From the NCBI RefSeq assembly GCF_020085105.1, contig NC_058044.1, positions 34,622,952 to 34,686,951 of the forward strand: a DNA stretch of 64,000 bases, read 5' to 3'. This DNA is from Siniperca chuatsi (lineage: Eukaryota > Chordata > Actinopteri > Centrarchiformes > Sinipercidae). The notes below the pieces were generated by a model. The model saw only the letters and a list, made by a program, of their open reading frames with translations. It did no database searches and was not told the DNA's origin. Made by a program: the position numbers and the translations under genes. The first letter of the stretch is position 1; the number at the start of each line of letters is the position of its first letter. Positions 1 through 9,805 of this stretch are shown here, piece by piece.

Positions 1-115
1 CAAATTGGCTACACGCACAGAACATATATACAAATATTTGAAATTTGAATTGAATAAATAAATAAATTAAAACAATATATAGTTACTTATATACATATAT
101 TATACAAAGGTAGTG
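1..115. repeat. Interspersed repeat copy without the 1.2 kb insertion
   Basis: This stretch matches, with small changes, the sequence just before 1094 joined to the sequence just after 2306 (shared words ACATATATACAAATATTT and AATATATAGTTAC). It therefore looks like a second copy of the same host repeat, without the element that splits the copy at 985-2345. The repeat family itself is not identified. Confidence 0.5.
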
Positions 116-236
116 GTATAGATAAGCTAAGCTAACCGGTTGCTGACCTTAGCTGTATATGTACCGTTCAGATATGAGAGTGGTATCAATCTGAACATCT
201 CACTCTCAGCAAGAAAGTAAATAAGCATATTTCCCA
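110..236 (-). mobile_element. MITE fragment, same family as 49245-49640
   Basis: Reverse-complemented, this segment carries the words GGGAAATATGC, GAGAGTGAGATG, TGATACCACTCTCAT and TTAGCTTAGCTTA in the same order as the left arm of the fold-back element at 49245. This is a widespread non-autonomous repeat of percomorph fish. Only one arm is present here. Confidence 0.6.
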
Positions 237-394
237 CAATGTAGTAGTATTCCTATAAGGCAGGTCCTGCATTGCTTCCAAATTTTGAAGTCTTTTGAGG
301 GTCATCAAGCAGGTTAATTCAGCCTATGAGTTTGTTTTGATAGTGTTGACGTCATCGCACCCCTTTTGCACATTAGTTGAATGGATAACTGTAA

Positions 395-640
395 TCTATT
401 CAATTAAATTTTATTTATATAGCACCAATTCATAACAGAAATGATCTCATTGCGCTTTTCCTATAGAGCAGGTCTAGACCGTACTTTTTATAATATTAAT
501 TACAGAGACCCAACAAATCCCACCATGAGTAAGCACTTGGCGACAGTGGTAAGGAAAAACTTCCTTTAACAGGCAGAAACCTTGGACAGAACCAGACTCA
601 ATGATGGACGGCCATCCGCCGCTGCCGTGATCTGTCATGT
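395..640 (-). mobile_element. 3' end of an L2-like LINE (family A), truncated
   Basis: The stretch TTTATTTATATAGCACCAAT followed by TCATAACAGA, CATTGCGCTTTTCCTATAGA and ACAGAGACCCAACAAATCCC is nearly the same as 15970-16190, where it is the 3' tail of a minus-strand LINE, and as the reverse of 59232-59415. No coding part is attached here. It is a 5'-truncated retrocopy. Confidence 0.65.
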
Positions 641-984
641 TGAGCACAGTAAAAGTGACGCCAGAGGTGGGGGAGGCACTGCTGCTGACATCTGAAGGTT
701 AATTTTGTTGTACATGTGAAAGAACGTTTTAAAAAAGATCCAGTAGATGGCAACATTGGCCAATCAGATACAGTACTTGTCTGTTGCAGTGGGACTCTCA
801 CCGTGTGCATTTTCCATGTTCATGCCCCTCATTTTTTGATCCTTCTTAGACATGAGTTCAGATTAATGAATAATCAGTATGATTACCACAAAAAGAAAGA
901 AAAACATCCCAGAGAAGACTAGTCGTCTGGAGTTTCAGCTGGTTGCAGATGAGTAAAAGACTAAAAACAGGGATTGTGGAAATG
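641..984. other. Unassigned non-coding stretch
   Basis: I see no gene, recognisable repeat or structured RNA. The short ORFs on both strands overlap each other and look like chance. Confidence 0.4.
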
Positions 985-1094
985 ATCATGGTTCAAGGTT
1001 AATTTATTTGTCATTTTACAACACAGAGTTCCACAATGAAATGAAAGTTGTAGCCCCCTTCATGCTACACACACATAGAACATATATACAAATA
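985..1094. repeat. Host repeat interrupted by the 1.2 kb element
   Basis: The sequence resembles the common fish repeat ending in a 'TTATTTGTCATT...GAAATGAAA' block, as also seen at 3250. It breaks at 1094 and resumes at about 2306. The copy at 1-115 shows the uninterrupted form. Confidence 0.45.
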
Positions 1095-2305
1095 TTTAAA
1101 GGTACTATGTGGAATTTTCAGAAAATCCTTGTTATTTATGACACTGGTGGCCGTTAAGTGAACTGCAGTCCGCATGCTGTTGCTTGTGCTCCCGCTTATG
1201 CTCGCACCCCACAGGCATGAGCGAGCATCCTGGGCATCGGCCAAAACAGTGAACACAGCCAGACCAGGACTGTACACAGCCTCCGAGACCGACGGAGGCC
1301 AGTTTGACGAAAGGGAATACAGTACAGAGGTGATTTACAGTAGCTCCGACCAGGACTCCAGGGACGACGAAGACACAGTGGGTTCAGGCGGGGACAGGAG
1401 AGGAGTGAAGCGGGAGAGGAGCGAAAGGGAAGTCGGGCATCAGTCAGCACCCACCTCCAAATGCCTGAGCAGGGGTTTCGGCAGGGTCAGCCCCGCTGTG
1501 CCAGGAGCCAAACCCGGCAAGAAAACCTCCACTCAGTATTGTATTCCCTGTCGTCAAACTGGCCTTTGTCGGTCTCGGAGGCTGTGTTCAGTCCCGGTCC
1601 AGCTGTGTTCACTGGGAGGCTGCTGAGCTTGGTTCTGTTGCTTGCTCCCCACCAGCATTCCCCGCTGGGTCTCCCCTTCCCCTGGCCTGAAAACTGCCTC
1701 CTCCCGGCAGTCCAAAGCTCCTGTGCTAGCAGCGTAAACAATACCAACACTCCTCCGATGCTCCGAGCTCCCAGTCCGGGCAGAGTCAATTAATAGGACC
1801 CCTAGCTGCACCGCTAACTGAGCAAACGCCAGCTATAGTTAGCAGCAGTTAGCGTTTACTTTAGCAACAAGTAAAGCTATCTGTCCATCAGGAAAGTTCA
1901 TAAATCACCGCGAGTTGAGGCAGAGCAGCCAGAACATATCAAAAGGGAAAACCAGAAAATATTTTCTCCATAAAATTTGATCCAGTTTGAATAAAATTAG
2001 TGAATAAAATTATAAAGTTGTGTTTTTGTACAACTTACAAAGTTGTGTTTTTGCACAGTAATCAGTGAGCCCCGGCCCCAAGAAACACGCGTCTATCTTT
2101 TTTCCAACATAATTCTTGTCTTATTTGTGGTCTGATAAACAGTAAATTCATCAAAGTCAATGCCCCATATATCTATTTTCCAAGCTAGTGTACCTTGGAA
2201 AATAGCTACAGTAGCTACATTTTTTAAGTTATGTAACAGTCTGTTCACACATTGGCAATACAAAGTGATTAATACATGTAAATTGCTTCACATAGTACCT
2301 TTAAA
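1095..2305. mobile_element. Non-autonomous DNA element with 17-bp terminal inverted repeats
   Basis: The ends are perfect inverted repeats: TTTAAAGGTACTATGTG at 1095-1111 and its reverse complement at 2289-2305. Inside, a block at about 1200-1330 reappears inverted and diverged at about 1540-1660 (shared words GTGAACACAGC, ACACAGCCTCCGAGACCGAC, GGCCAGTTTGACGA). The ORFs of 80-150 codons on both strands come from this inverted block and resemble no transposase, so the element looks non-autonomous. The target duplication is not resolved because the flanks are AT-rich, so the superfamily is left open (a Harbinger-like or similar cut-and-paste MITE is possible). Confidence 0.6.
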
Positions 2306-2341
2306 ATTAGAACAGAATAAAAATAATAAAAAATATAGTTA

Positions 2342-2344
2342 CAT

Positions 2345-2376
<32 letters not shown>

Positions 2377-2690
2377 ACACACAGAAAGTATGTACAGTAT
2401 GTGCAATATCAGTGTAATATGAGTATTTTTAAATTTTTGTGCAAAATGAAAGACTTTGGTTTTAGTGGGAATGAGGGTAGTGCAAAATCTATATCTATAT
2501 CTATATCTATATATCTATATCTATATCTATATATACATACATATATATATATATATATATATCTATACATATACATATATATACACATATATATATACAT
2601 ATATATATATATACATATATATATTTACACATATATATATATTTACACATATATATATATTTACACATATATATTTACACATATATATTT

Positions 2691-2771
<81 letters not shown>
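2342..2771. repeat. AT-rich microsatellite block
   Basis: There is a short (TA)n run near 2342-2370. From about 2490 to 2769 there are imperfect TATC, TATACA and TATTTACACA units and then a long pure (TA)n. The word GTTTTAGTGGGAATGAGGGT occurs on both sides (about 2459 and 2773), so the block expanded within, or duplicated, a unit of the surrounding repeat. ORFs reading Ile-Tyr repeats here are artefacts. Confidence 0.9.
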
Positions 2772-2772
<1 letters not shown>

Positions 2773-3058
2773 TTTTAGTGGGAATGAGGGTAGTGCAAAA
2801 TGTAGTGGTATGGTAATGTGCAAAACCAGCATAACAGAAAGTTCCATGTCATTTATTTATGGTGGAGTGCGGAGGGTGAGGTGGCGTTGCGGAGTCTCAC
2901 AGCCTGAGGAAAGAGGCTGCTCTGTAGTCTAGTGGTACGGGCAGCAGGGTGAACAGGCAATTGGCTTTTAGTATTCTTTTGGCTCTGCGCTGGCACCTCA
3001 CTGATATTACTGATGCTTGGTCAATGGGTACCAATGATAATTTTTTGTAGATTGTTTT

Positions 3059-3239
3059 TTCGGCATTTGTGCTTTATTTGATAGTCACAGTAGAGAGAGA
3101 GACAAGAAAGGCAGGGGAGAGAGAAAGGGGATGACATGCAGCAAAGGGCCCGGGCCAGATTCGAACCCAGGCTGTTGCGGTAAGGACTCAGCCTTGATAC
3201 ATGGTACCCGCTATACCAGGCTGACTACTGTGGCGCCCA
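3059..3239 (-). mobile_element. tRNA-derived SINE
   Basis: On the minus strand an A-box-like TGGTATAGCGGG (plus 3208-3219) is followed by a B-box GGTTCGAATCTGG (plus 3155-3167). This is the layout of an internal RNA polymerase III promoter. A non-tRNA body follows and ends in an AAATAAAGCACAAATGCC-like tail. The head reads like a degenerate tRNA but lacks the pairing expected of a functional tRNA gene. This is a known abundant type of fish SINE. Confidence 0.7.
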
Positions 3240-3249
3240 CTTTCTACTT

Positions 3250-3600
3250 CTTTAGATTAGATTCAACTTTATTGTCATTGCGCAGAGTACAAGTACTGAG
3301 ACAACGAAATGCAGTTTAGCATCTAACCAGAAGTGAAAAAAGCAGTAAAGTGCAAAGTAATGTAAATATGTATTGAGGTATATACAGTATAAATAAACAG
3401 TAAGGAGTAGATACAAATATGCTAAGATATATAGTATGAACAGTATGAACATGTGCAGCAGTTACAGTAGGCAGTACAGGTATAAGTATACTATATATAC
3501 AGTATGGACAGTAGTATGACTGTATGGGTATGTGAGAGCATATATAGTGCAAGTAAGAAAGTGTAAGTTCAGTGGTTGGAGGTAGGTGTGTGGTAGTCTG
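3250..3600. repeat. Interspersed repeat ('TTTATTGTCATTGCGCAGAG' type)
   Basis: The block beginning CTTTATTGTCATTGCGCAGA and continuing GTACAAGTACTGAGACAACG, CATCTAACCAGAAGTG is a repeat I recognise from many fish loci. It is related to the broken copy at 985. Its class is not certain; a LINE or SINE 3' end is possible. Confidence 0.5.
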
Positions 3601-4099
3601 GAGTAGAGGGGTGGGAGGCCTTGATGGCCGCCTTCTGGTTGTCCCTGTCAAAGCATGCATAAAAACTGTTAGGCTCATCAAGGCCCTTTCAGACACAATG
3701 CAATTTGCGCTGTGCTCACCACTGGGTCAGCGCACATCTGACTAGGTGTTCAGGGAAGTCACAGAGAACAGAGCAAAAAAGGTGGAGTTTTCAAAACTTC
3801 TAGAAGGATTACATCATTTTGTTGTTTCCAGCAATGAAGATGCATCTGTCCCGTGCTATGTTTATCATATAGGCTACACATATTGCCTACCTACAAGCTA
3901 CCTGTTAAAACACACCTGATATGCCTACTTGTATAGGTGCAACAGATTATTTAGATACATTTTTGGGCTATTGTGAATTATCAAAAATGATATTAAATAA
4001 TAACTTTAATTAACACTAAAGTTCCTCGGGACACCACCCTGTTTAACTAAGGGAAAACAATTGCAAATTCCAGCAGGGGCATCTTTGTGGGAGCATCCA
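3601..4099. other. Non-coding stretch with a diverged repeat
   Basis: There is no gene. From about 3890 to 4080 the sequence resembles 15640-15790 (TAGGTGCAA, an ATTATCAAA block, AAAGT.CC..GGG.CACCACCCT, AACTAAGGGAAA). These are two diverged copies of an unnamed repeat. The rest is unassigned. Confidence 0.4.
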
Positions 4100-4275
4100 G
4101 CCCCTCTCAGTTTTGCCTCCCACCTCTCAGCCTGACCTCCCACCTGTCAGCTACCACCTCCAACCTCGCTGCTCCCAGTTCCCACCTACCAGCTTGGTGC
4201 TACCACCTCCCACCTCTCAGCTCCCATCTCTCAGCTACCACCTCTTAGCTCTGACCTTCTACCTCCCAGCTCTTA
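4100..4275. repeat. Pyrimidine-rich minisatellite
   Basis: Imperfect tandem units of about 15-22 bp are built on CTCCCACCTCTCAGCT. Units vary in length and spelling. No coding sense is seen. Confidence 0.65.
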
Positions 4276-4289
4276 CCTGTCCTCCATAA

Positions 4290-4882
4290 TGCCAAAGCAG
4301 CTTACTAATCATCATTAATAGAGGAAAATAAAAACAACCCCAGGTTTCTTTTCAGCACTGTAGCCAGGCTGACAGAGAATCACAGCTCTATTGAGCCATG
4401 TGTTCCTATAGCTCTCAGTAGTAACGACTTCATGAGCTTCTTTAATGATAAAATCTTAACTATTAGAGAAAAAATTCATCATGTCCTGCCTTCAACCAGT
4501 ACCGATTTATCTACAAACACAGGAACCTTAGAAACAGCTGTAAAACCAGATATATATTTAGACTGTTTTGCTCCTGTCGACCTTCTTCAACTGACGATTA
4601 ATTCATCTAAGCCATCAACCTGTCTCTTAGACCCCATTCCAACTAGGCTGCTTAAAGACGTTTTACCCTTAGTTCACACTTCTTTACTGGATATGATCAA
4701 TCTGTCTTTATTAACAGGCTGTGTACCACAATCCTGTAAAGTAGCTGTAATTAAACCTCTTCTTAAAAAGCCCACTCTTGATCCAGGGGTTTTAGCCAAC
4801 TATAGACCTATATCTAACCTTCCCTTTCTCTCTAACATCCTGGAAAAAGCAGTCACCAAGCAGTTGTGTGACTTTCTAATTC
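4290..4882 (+). mobile_element. L2-like LINE, family A: linker and N-terminal RT fragment
   Basis: The open stretch 4432-4882 gives a protein with LDPIPTRLLKDVLP, CKVAVIKPLLKKP and NYRPISNLPFL, the classic N-terminal RT region of L2/CR1-type LINEs. It is nearly the same as the minus-strand copy at 17900-18290. Identity to family A stops just after QLCDFL (about 4878-4885), where an unrelated 5' end begins. The palm domain is absent, so this is a dead fragment. Confidence 0.8.
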
Positions 4883-5223
4883 GAAACATTTTGTGGTACT
4901 TGTGGGTTGTGACAGACGCGCATGCATCAGCTTTTTTGTGTGCTCGCCAGAAGCTTCGTCTTACCATCATAAATTGACATTTTACACTGCTACACTGTTT
5001 TCCTGGCTATTGTTTTACCTATATGTTTTAACTTGGTAAAAGTTTTCAGTCATCAGACGTATGGTTCTTAAGTGATTTTAAGCTGGCTGTCAACTTGATG
5101 TGGTTTACCAGACTGCCTCCACTTCTGCTAGCTCAGCCAGGTTTGTTTTTAGCCCGGCGGCTAGGCAGGTCGATTGCTTTTATTAAGGATTTAAAGCTTT
5201 TAGCATTTTAATGGACATTACTG

Positions 5224-6365
5224 TTGATTTTAAGCTTTGAGCACTCTCATGGACTAACTGCAAGCGTGCTGGCTGAGTGTGGATCTTGTCACCTTACCTT
5301 CTCAAAGCTGAAGAAAAGTATTGCCTGTCTGCAAGCCGAGCTCAGAGAAAAAGACGAGCTCATCCTGGAATTCTCCACTGTTGCCTCGGCCCAGGCAAAA
5401 CACTTTGCAGTCCTCAGCTCCTCTGGCTGCGACAACAAGAATGCGACCATCCCATCTCACTCCCCTGACTGCTCTACTCCAGTACTGGGCAATGATCCCA
5501 CTCTTCCGTGGCTCAGCTCCATCATCCCTGGCACCCCAGAGCATGAAGCCATTTCAGCTCAGCCTGGCTCCATCTCCAAGGACAGACATGGTGCAAAGAG
5601 CACCTCCTTCACATCGGGACCTCCCGCTGGCCAACAGGTTTGACATCCTGGATACGCAGGACTTTCAGTGGAGGCCGCAAGTTACTGAAAGAGGCTGTGA
5701 TCAAGAGAAGCTCTGGAGGTCTCATTCATCCAGAGATGGCAAAGAACACCTCTGCTAAGAAGGACGCCGTCCCCTTGCCGCAGCAGTCTCCGGCCACGAC
5801 TATCCCAGGGACAGCTGATGGAACTCGGCGGTCTCCACAATCATCAACTCTGCCTCCTCTCATGCCCCCCAACTACGCTGATAGTTGGAGATTCCATAGT
5901 AAGGAATGTCCGCTTCGTTAATGCGGTCACACGCTGCTTTCCCGGAGCCACGACGCCCGACATCCTCAAAAAGCTCAGCCAACTTCTGGCTGCACGACTA
6001 TCACGACTATCTGGCTGCACGACTATCGAAAATCATAGTCCATGTCGGCGCCAATGACACCGCCCGTCAGCAATCTGAGCTGACAAAAGCAGACTTCATC
6101 CACCTCTTTGACCTGCTCAACAGCAGTGGAAAGCACGCTTTTATTTCGGGTCCAATTCCTACACTGGGTCGTGGAATTGGCCATTTTAGCAGGATCCTCA
6201 GCCTTCATACCTGGCTCCAGTCTGTCTGCAGTAGCCATGACATTGGTTTTATTCACAATTTTAACTTATGCTGGGATCATTTTTCTTCACCCAAACAAGT
6301 CAGGTAGTCGCATGCTGGCGGATAACCTGCAGCACGCTGTGCTGTCCTCCTCCTCATATAGTTGA
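5224..6365 (+). pseudogene. LINE ORF1 with SGNH/GDSL-type esterase domain, degenerate
   Basis: The N-terminal part (from 5224) has a CGSCHLTF..L..SIACLQAEL segment, a short coiled-coil-like stretch, then a Ser/Pro-rich linker. In a shifted frame from about 5870, LIVGDSIVRNV gives the nucleophile-serine block of an SGNH hydrolase. VHVGANDT near 6040 gives the G-x-N-D block, and HPNKSGSRMLADNL near 6285 gives the region of the catalytic His. This layout is known for ORF1 proteins of L2/CR1-type LINEs, where the esterase accompanies the RNA-binding function. At least three frame changes (near 5640, 5880 and 6290) break it. It is not a host gene. Confidence 0.65.
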
Positions 6366-6594
6366 CTATTTACATCACCTGTCTCCCCTTGCTCTTCTTC
6401 TTTCTCTTCTCTGCCCACCATAAACAGCCATGCACCTTCTGATTTTATCTCTTCTACTGATTTAGATCATGTTTTTAACAGAATCCTGGCTATGTCCTGG
6501 TGATCACACTCAGCTTGCTGAACTGTGCCCTCCAGATTATGACTGCTTTAGCCACCCTAGGGACTGTGGTCGTGGTGGTGACCTTATTACTGTC

Positions 6595-7152
6595 GTATGC
6601 ACGATCTTCGAACCCCAAAAAATGCAGAATACCGAGAAGTCTCTGTAATCCAAAACACACTTTATTCGTAATAAAGTCGAATGGTGAATGAGCAGTGTAG
6701 ACAGATGACAGGCAAGGTGAAGCTGGCTGGAGAAGCAGGCAGACAGGCAGACAGGAATCCAGGAAACCACAGGAGCGGCTATCACCAGCACCGGGTAATG
6801 CCTTAGGCAGAGCAAAAACAGACAGGATCAAAAACACAAAGGAAAAACACACTTGCAAAAAGTACTTAGCTTTAGCGAGAGCCTAGACGTAGTTGTCGTA
6901 CAATGTACGGGGACGATCTGGCGTCGGAGTAGTGGAAAAGCCTGGTATATAAGCTGTGAAGACTGATGAGTAGATAGGAGACAGGTGTGCTGGTGATCAG
7001 CCGCAGGTGGGAGGTTCCTAGAGCCAGGCAGGTAACATACACACACATACACACACACATATCCAAAGACAAGTAGGGGACCAACAAGACACACCAGGAA
7101 GGGGAACACAGAGAACACAGGGCTGGAGAGGAAAAGGTGGCAGACTACCACA
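6595..7152. mobile_element. Insertion in LINE endonuclease, flanked by a 9-bp direct repeat
   Basis: The LINE reading resumes across this block: ATTACTGTC occurs at 6586-6594 and again at 7153-7161, and the endonuclease frame continues from 7155. The inserted 558 bp has no coding sense and no clear inverted ends. It has a CAGGCAGACAGGCAGACAGG run and a small CA tract near 7030. Its style is like the blocks at 10270, 18890 and 42054 (possible solo LTRs), but a 9-bp duplication is long for LTR elements, so the class is open. Confidence 0.55.
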
Positions 7153-7154
7153 AT

Positions 7155-8355
7155 TACTGTCTATAGGAAGCATTTAAAGTGTAATCTCAGAGCTTGCAAT
7201 GATTTTTCCTCCTTTGAAGTGCTCATGTTTAAAATTGGTGACTTATTTATCGCCCCCCCTAAAACAGGTGGCTCCTTCTTGTTGGAACTCTCTGAGTTTT
7301 TATCCAGTCTCGTTTTAAATTATGATATAATTGTTCTTTGTGGTGATTTTAATATTCATGTTGATGACTCTTCTAACGCCCTTGCTGCTGATTTTTTAAA
7401 TATCACTAACTCTTTAAACTTTCAACAACATGTGTCTGGCCAAACTCATTCCCGTGGCCACACTTTAGACCTAGTCTTTAGTCTGGCTCTGAGAATACCA
7501 TCTGTGGAAATCAGGGATATGTTTGTATTTGATCACCTATGTATTGTTTTTAACTGTGAATTACAGGCTGCTAGTACTGTCTTATCCCGCTCTAAGTACA
7601 CACGCATCCTTAATGAGCATAGTGCCTCAAAATTCGGAACACTTTTCAATTCTCCTGGTAATGTGTTTCCTGATTCCTCCGACACCAACAACTTGGTTGA
7701 TTCTTTTAACTACCTGTGTTCTTCAACCATAGATCTCATAGCTCCTCTGAAAAATAGACCAAACTCAAGGACTAGAAAAAAGCCATGGTTAAATAACAGT
7801 ATTCGAAGCTGTAAAAGGAAATGCAGAAGAGCAGAATGCAGATGGAAGAAATCAGGTCTCCAGGTCCATTTTGTGGCTATGAAAGAGTTATTACTCCTTT
7901 ATAATAGGATGGTGAAGGATGCAAGAACATGTCATTTCTCTGCACTTATTTCTGCCCGTCAGCACAACCCCGGATTCCTATTTAAGACCGTCGATCAGTT
8001 AGTTAACCCAGCATCTCCTTGTGCCACTGCTGATTGTGAAAAATTTATTTTGCACTTTGCTGGAAAGGTGGGGTTAATAAGATCTGGTATCACCCCCAAC
8101 CATGCTTTTTTAGATGTGGACCACCTGCTCATCGATTCTTTGAGCAATTCTTCTGCTGTTACTCTGCCTGAACTCGCAGACATCATGTCTCTTATGAGAA
8201 TATCCTCCAGCCCTCTGGACAAAATCCCAACTAGGTTTTTATTGGAAGTTATGGATTGTATTACGCCCCTTTTGCTAATTATTTTTTTAACAGCTCGCTG
8301 TCTACTGGCTGCGTCCCAGATTTCTTTAAAACTACTTGTGTCCAGCCAGTCCTAA
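7155..8355 (+). pseudogene. LINE APE-type endonuclease and start of RT (family B)
   Basis: The frame from 7219 is open for 378 codons. LCGDFNIHVDD is the G-D-x-N motif of APE endonucleases, THSRGHTLDLVF is the next conserved block, and FDHLCIVF carries the catalytic D-H. A basic linker follows (RKKPWLNNSIRSCKRKCRR), and then the RT approach region (SSPLDKIPTRFLLEV). The frame fails after about 8300, and RT proper is picked up only at 8520. In life the protein nicks target DNA and primes reverse transcription. This copy is interrupted at its 5' side by the 6595-7152 insertion. Confidence 0.75.
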
Positions 8356-8395
8356 AAAAAACCCAGGCTTGATCACACCCTCCTGGATAACTATC

Positions 8396-8466
8396 GTCCA
8401 ATAGCGCTTTGAGTAGTCAGAAAGACTAGAAAGAGGCTATATAAGTACAGTCCATTTACCATTTAC
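8396..8466. repeat. 'AAGTACAGTCCATTTACCATT' tail repeat
   Basis: CTTTGAGTAGTCAGAAAGAC, then a TAGAAAG..GCTATATAAG block and TACAGTCCATTTACCATT, are shared with 23838-23900. It is the 3' tail of a common fish retroelement, here embedded between the broken RT pieces of LINE family B. Confidence 0.55.
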
Positions 8467-8519
8467 CAATCTCCAAACTGCCTTTTATTTTCAAGATTCT
8501 CGAAAAACTTGTATCTAAG

Positions 8520-8682
8520 CAGCTTCTTGCTGCTGTGGAAAACAATAATACCTTTGAAAAGTTCCAATCTGGCTTTTGTCAGCACCACAGCACTGAGACA
8601 GCCCTTCTCAAAGTCACTAATGACCTTTTAATGAATGCAGATGCAGGCATGTGCTCAATTCTTGTGCTGCTGGACTTAAGTG
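8520..8682 (+). pseudogene. LINE family B RT fragment
   Basis: The reading [19 protein letters not shown], then [20 protein letters not shown] and [12 protein letters not shown], matches the copy at 40040-40210 nearly residue for residue. It stops at LDLSA, exactly before the first catalytic Asp of the palm, where family A 3' UTR sequence takes over. Confidence 0.75.
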
Positions 8683-9060
8683 CTTGGGAGACTTCCCATG
8701 ATGCACCTCGTTCCTCTCTCCTCTCTCCTCCTCTGCCTCTCCATCTGTATGCATTTTTATCCCATTAGTGCATGTTACTAACTCGACATCTCTCTCTCCC
8801 GTAGTCCTGTGCCTTCTTGTTTCTCTCCTCTCTCCTTCTGTCGCTTTCAGCAGATATTTCTGCCTCCGGAGTTGCAGAGACTGGATCTGTGGTTGTGGGC
8901 CGCTTGCTGCACCCGTGTTCCTGCTCGACAACTACTACCACAATTGGCTCTGTTACTAATACTGTCATTATTATTCCTATAGCTGTCATTCCTATTATTA
9001 TTAATTTATTAATATTACCACTACCTTTACATTATTACTATTTAAAAAATTCTAGGTAGT
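8683..9060 (+). mobile_element. LINE family A 3' UTR joined to family B RT
   Basis: GGGAGACTTCCCATGATGCA begins here, and also occurs at about 29604 directly after a family A C-terminus and, reversed, near 16665. After it come the TATTTCTGCCTCCGGAGTTG-like block and an AT-rich tail, both also present reversed at 16330-16560. A (CT)n tract follows at 9091-9131. Confidence 0.65.
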
Positions 9061-9090
9061 ATTTTCATTGTGCTTACCCCCCCCAAAACC

Positions 9091-9094
9091 TCTC

Positions 9095-9131
<37 letters not shown>
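9091..9131. repeat. (CT)n microsatellite
   Basis: A nearly pure CT run. The minus-strand family A copy carries the matching GA run at 16213-16247, so the tract is part of the 3' UTR of that LINE. Confidence 0.9.
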
Positions 9132-9132
<1 letters not shown>

Positions 9133-9165
9133 AACCTCTCCTCTCTCTCTTGCTATATAAATAAA

Positions 9166-9805
9166 CTGAGTATCTGTTGATTAGCTAGTTTCAACTGTTG
9201 AAACTGACCTAATTGTTTCCATGACGGCCCAGTAATCAGTAATCAGGCCTATTGTTTTCTGGCTGCACCTCCCTCATCACTGTTAAGTACCTGATTAGCA
9301 TATGATTAGCGTGACCAAGGTGCTAATACACTGTGATAGACTTTGGGCAGATTGAATCTCAGACCACCATTTCTGTTCAAAGAGGGTTTTTCTTTTTTCA
9401 CAAAAATGGCTTGACACCTCTTTCAAACCAACTCTTCTCTCTACTTAGAATCTTCACCTCGCTGTCTTCAAATGTGTGGTTTGTAGCTTTTAGATGCAAA
9501 TGCACGGCGCTCTGCAATCCTGAGTTAGCGTGTTGTCTGTGCTGATAGTCTTTTGTGAAGTGGCTGTTTAGTCTCACCTATGTACCATTCTTTGCAGTTT
9601 TCCTCACTGCATTGAATGGAGTAAACTACATTGCTCTGTTTCTGTGTGGGCAACTTGTCCTTAGGGTGAACGAGTTTCTGTCTTAAAGTGTTGCCTGGTT
9701 TAAAGAAAACAGGAACATCGTGCTGTCTAAAGATCCTTTGTAGTTTTTCAGACAGTCCAGATACATAAGGAATGGAGACACCGTTCCTTCTTGGTTCTGT
9801 TTCCC
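9166..9805 (-). mobile_element. Penelope-like element, 5'-truncated, minus strand
   Basis: Minus-strand reading from 9805 gives EPRRNGVSIPYVSGLSEKLQ, VPVFFKPGNTLRQKLVHPKD, VVYSIQCSEENC and EWYIGETKQPLHKRL. That is the C-terminal end of a Penelope RT followed by a GIY-YIG endonuclease. It matches 13185-13740 closely. A frameshift after HKRL breaks the nuclease. The last 188 bp (9166-9353, the 3' UTR) is repeated inverted at 9806-9994. Confidence 0.8.

Larger units (their letters stand above)
4885..8682 (+). mobile_element. L2-like LINE, family B: ORF1 esterase, APE endonuclease, partial RT; broken
   Basis: Read in order on the plus strand, this contains a possible 5' UTR (4885-5220), a frameshifted ORF1 with an esterase domain (5224-6340), the endonuclease and linker (about 6480-8355, split by an insertion at 6595-7152) and the first part of RT (8520-8682). 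The RT part matches 40033-40200 almost exactly. Stops, frameshifts, the insertion and loss of most of the RT make it inactive. At 8683 it changes to the 3' UTR of family A. Confidence 0.7.

Noticed and set aside
1174..1811. Overlapping ORFs on both strands as a gene
   Set aside because: They arise from an internal inverted block of the element at 1095-2305. No family motif, and both strands are equally open.
2371..2932. ORFs of 135-158 codons reading Ile-Tyr repeats
   Set aside because: They are translations of a TA-rich microsatellite in several frames.
3131..3239. A tRNA gene on the minus strand
   Set aside because: A and B boxes are present, but the arms do not pair as a tRNA should, and the long tail marks a SINE.
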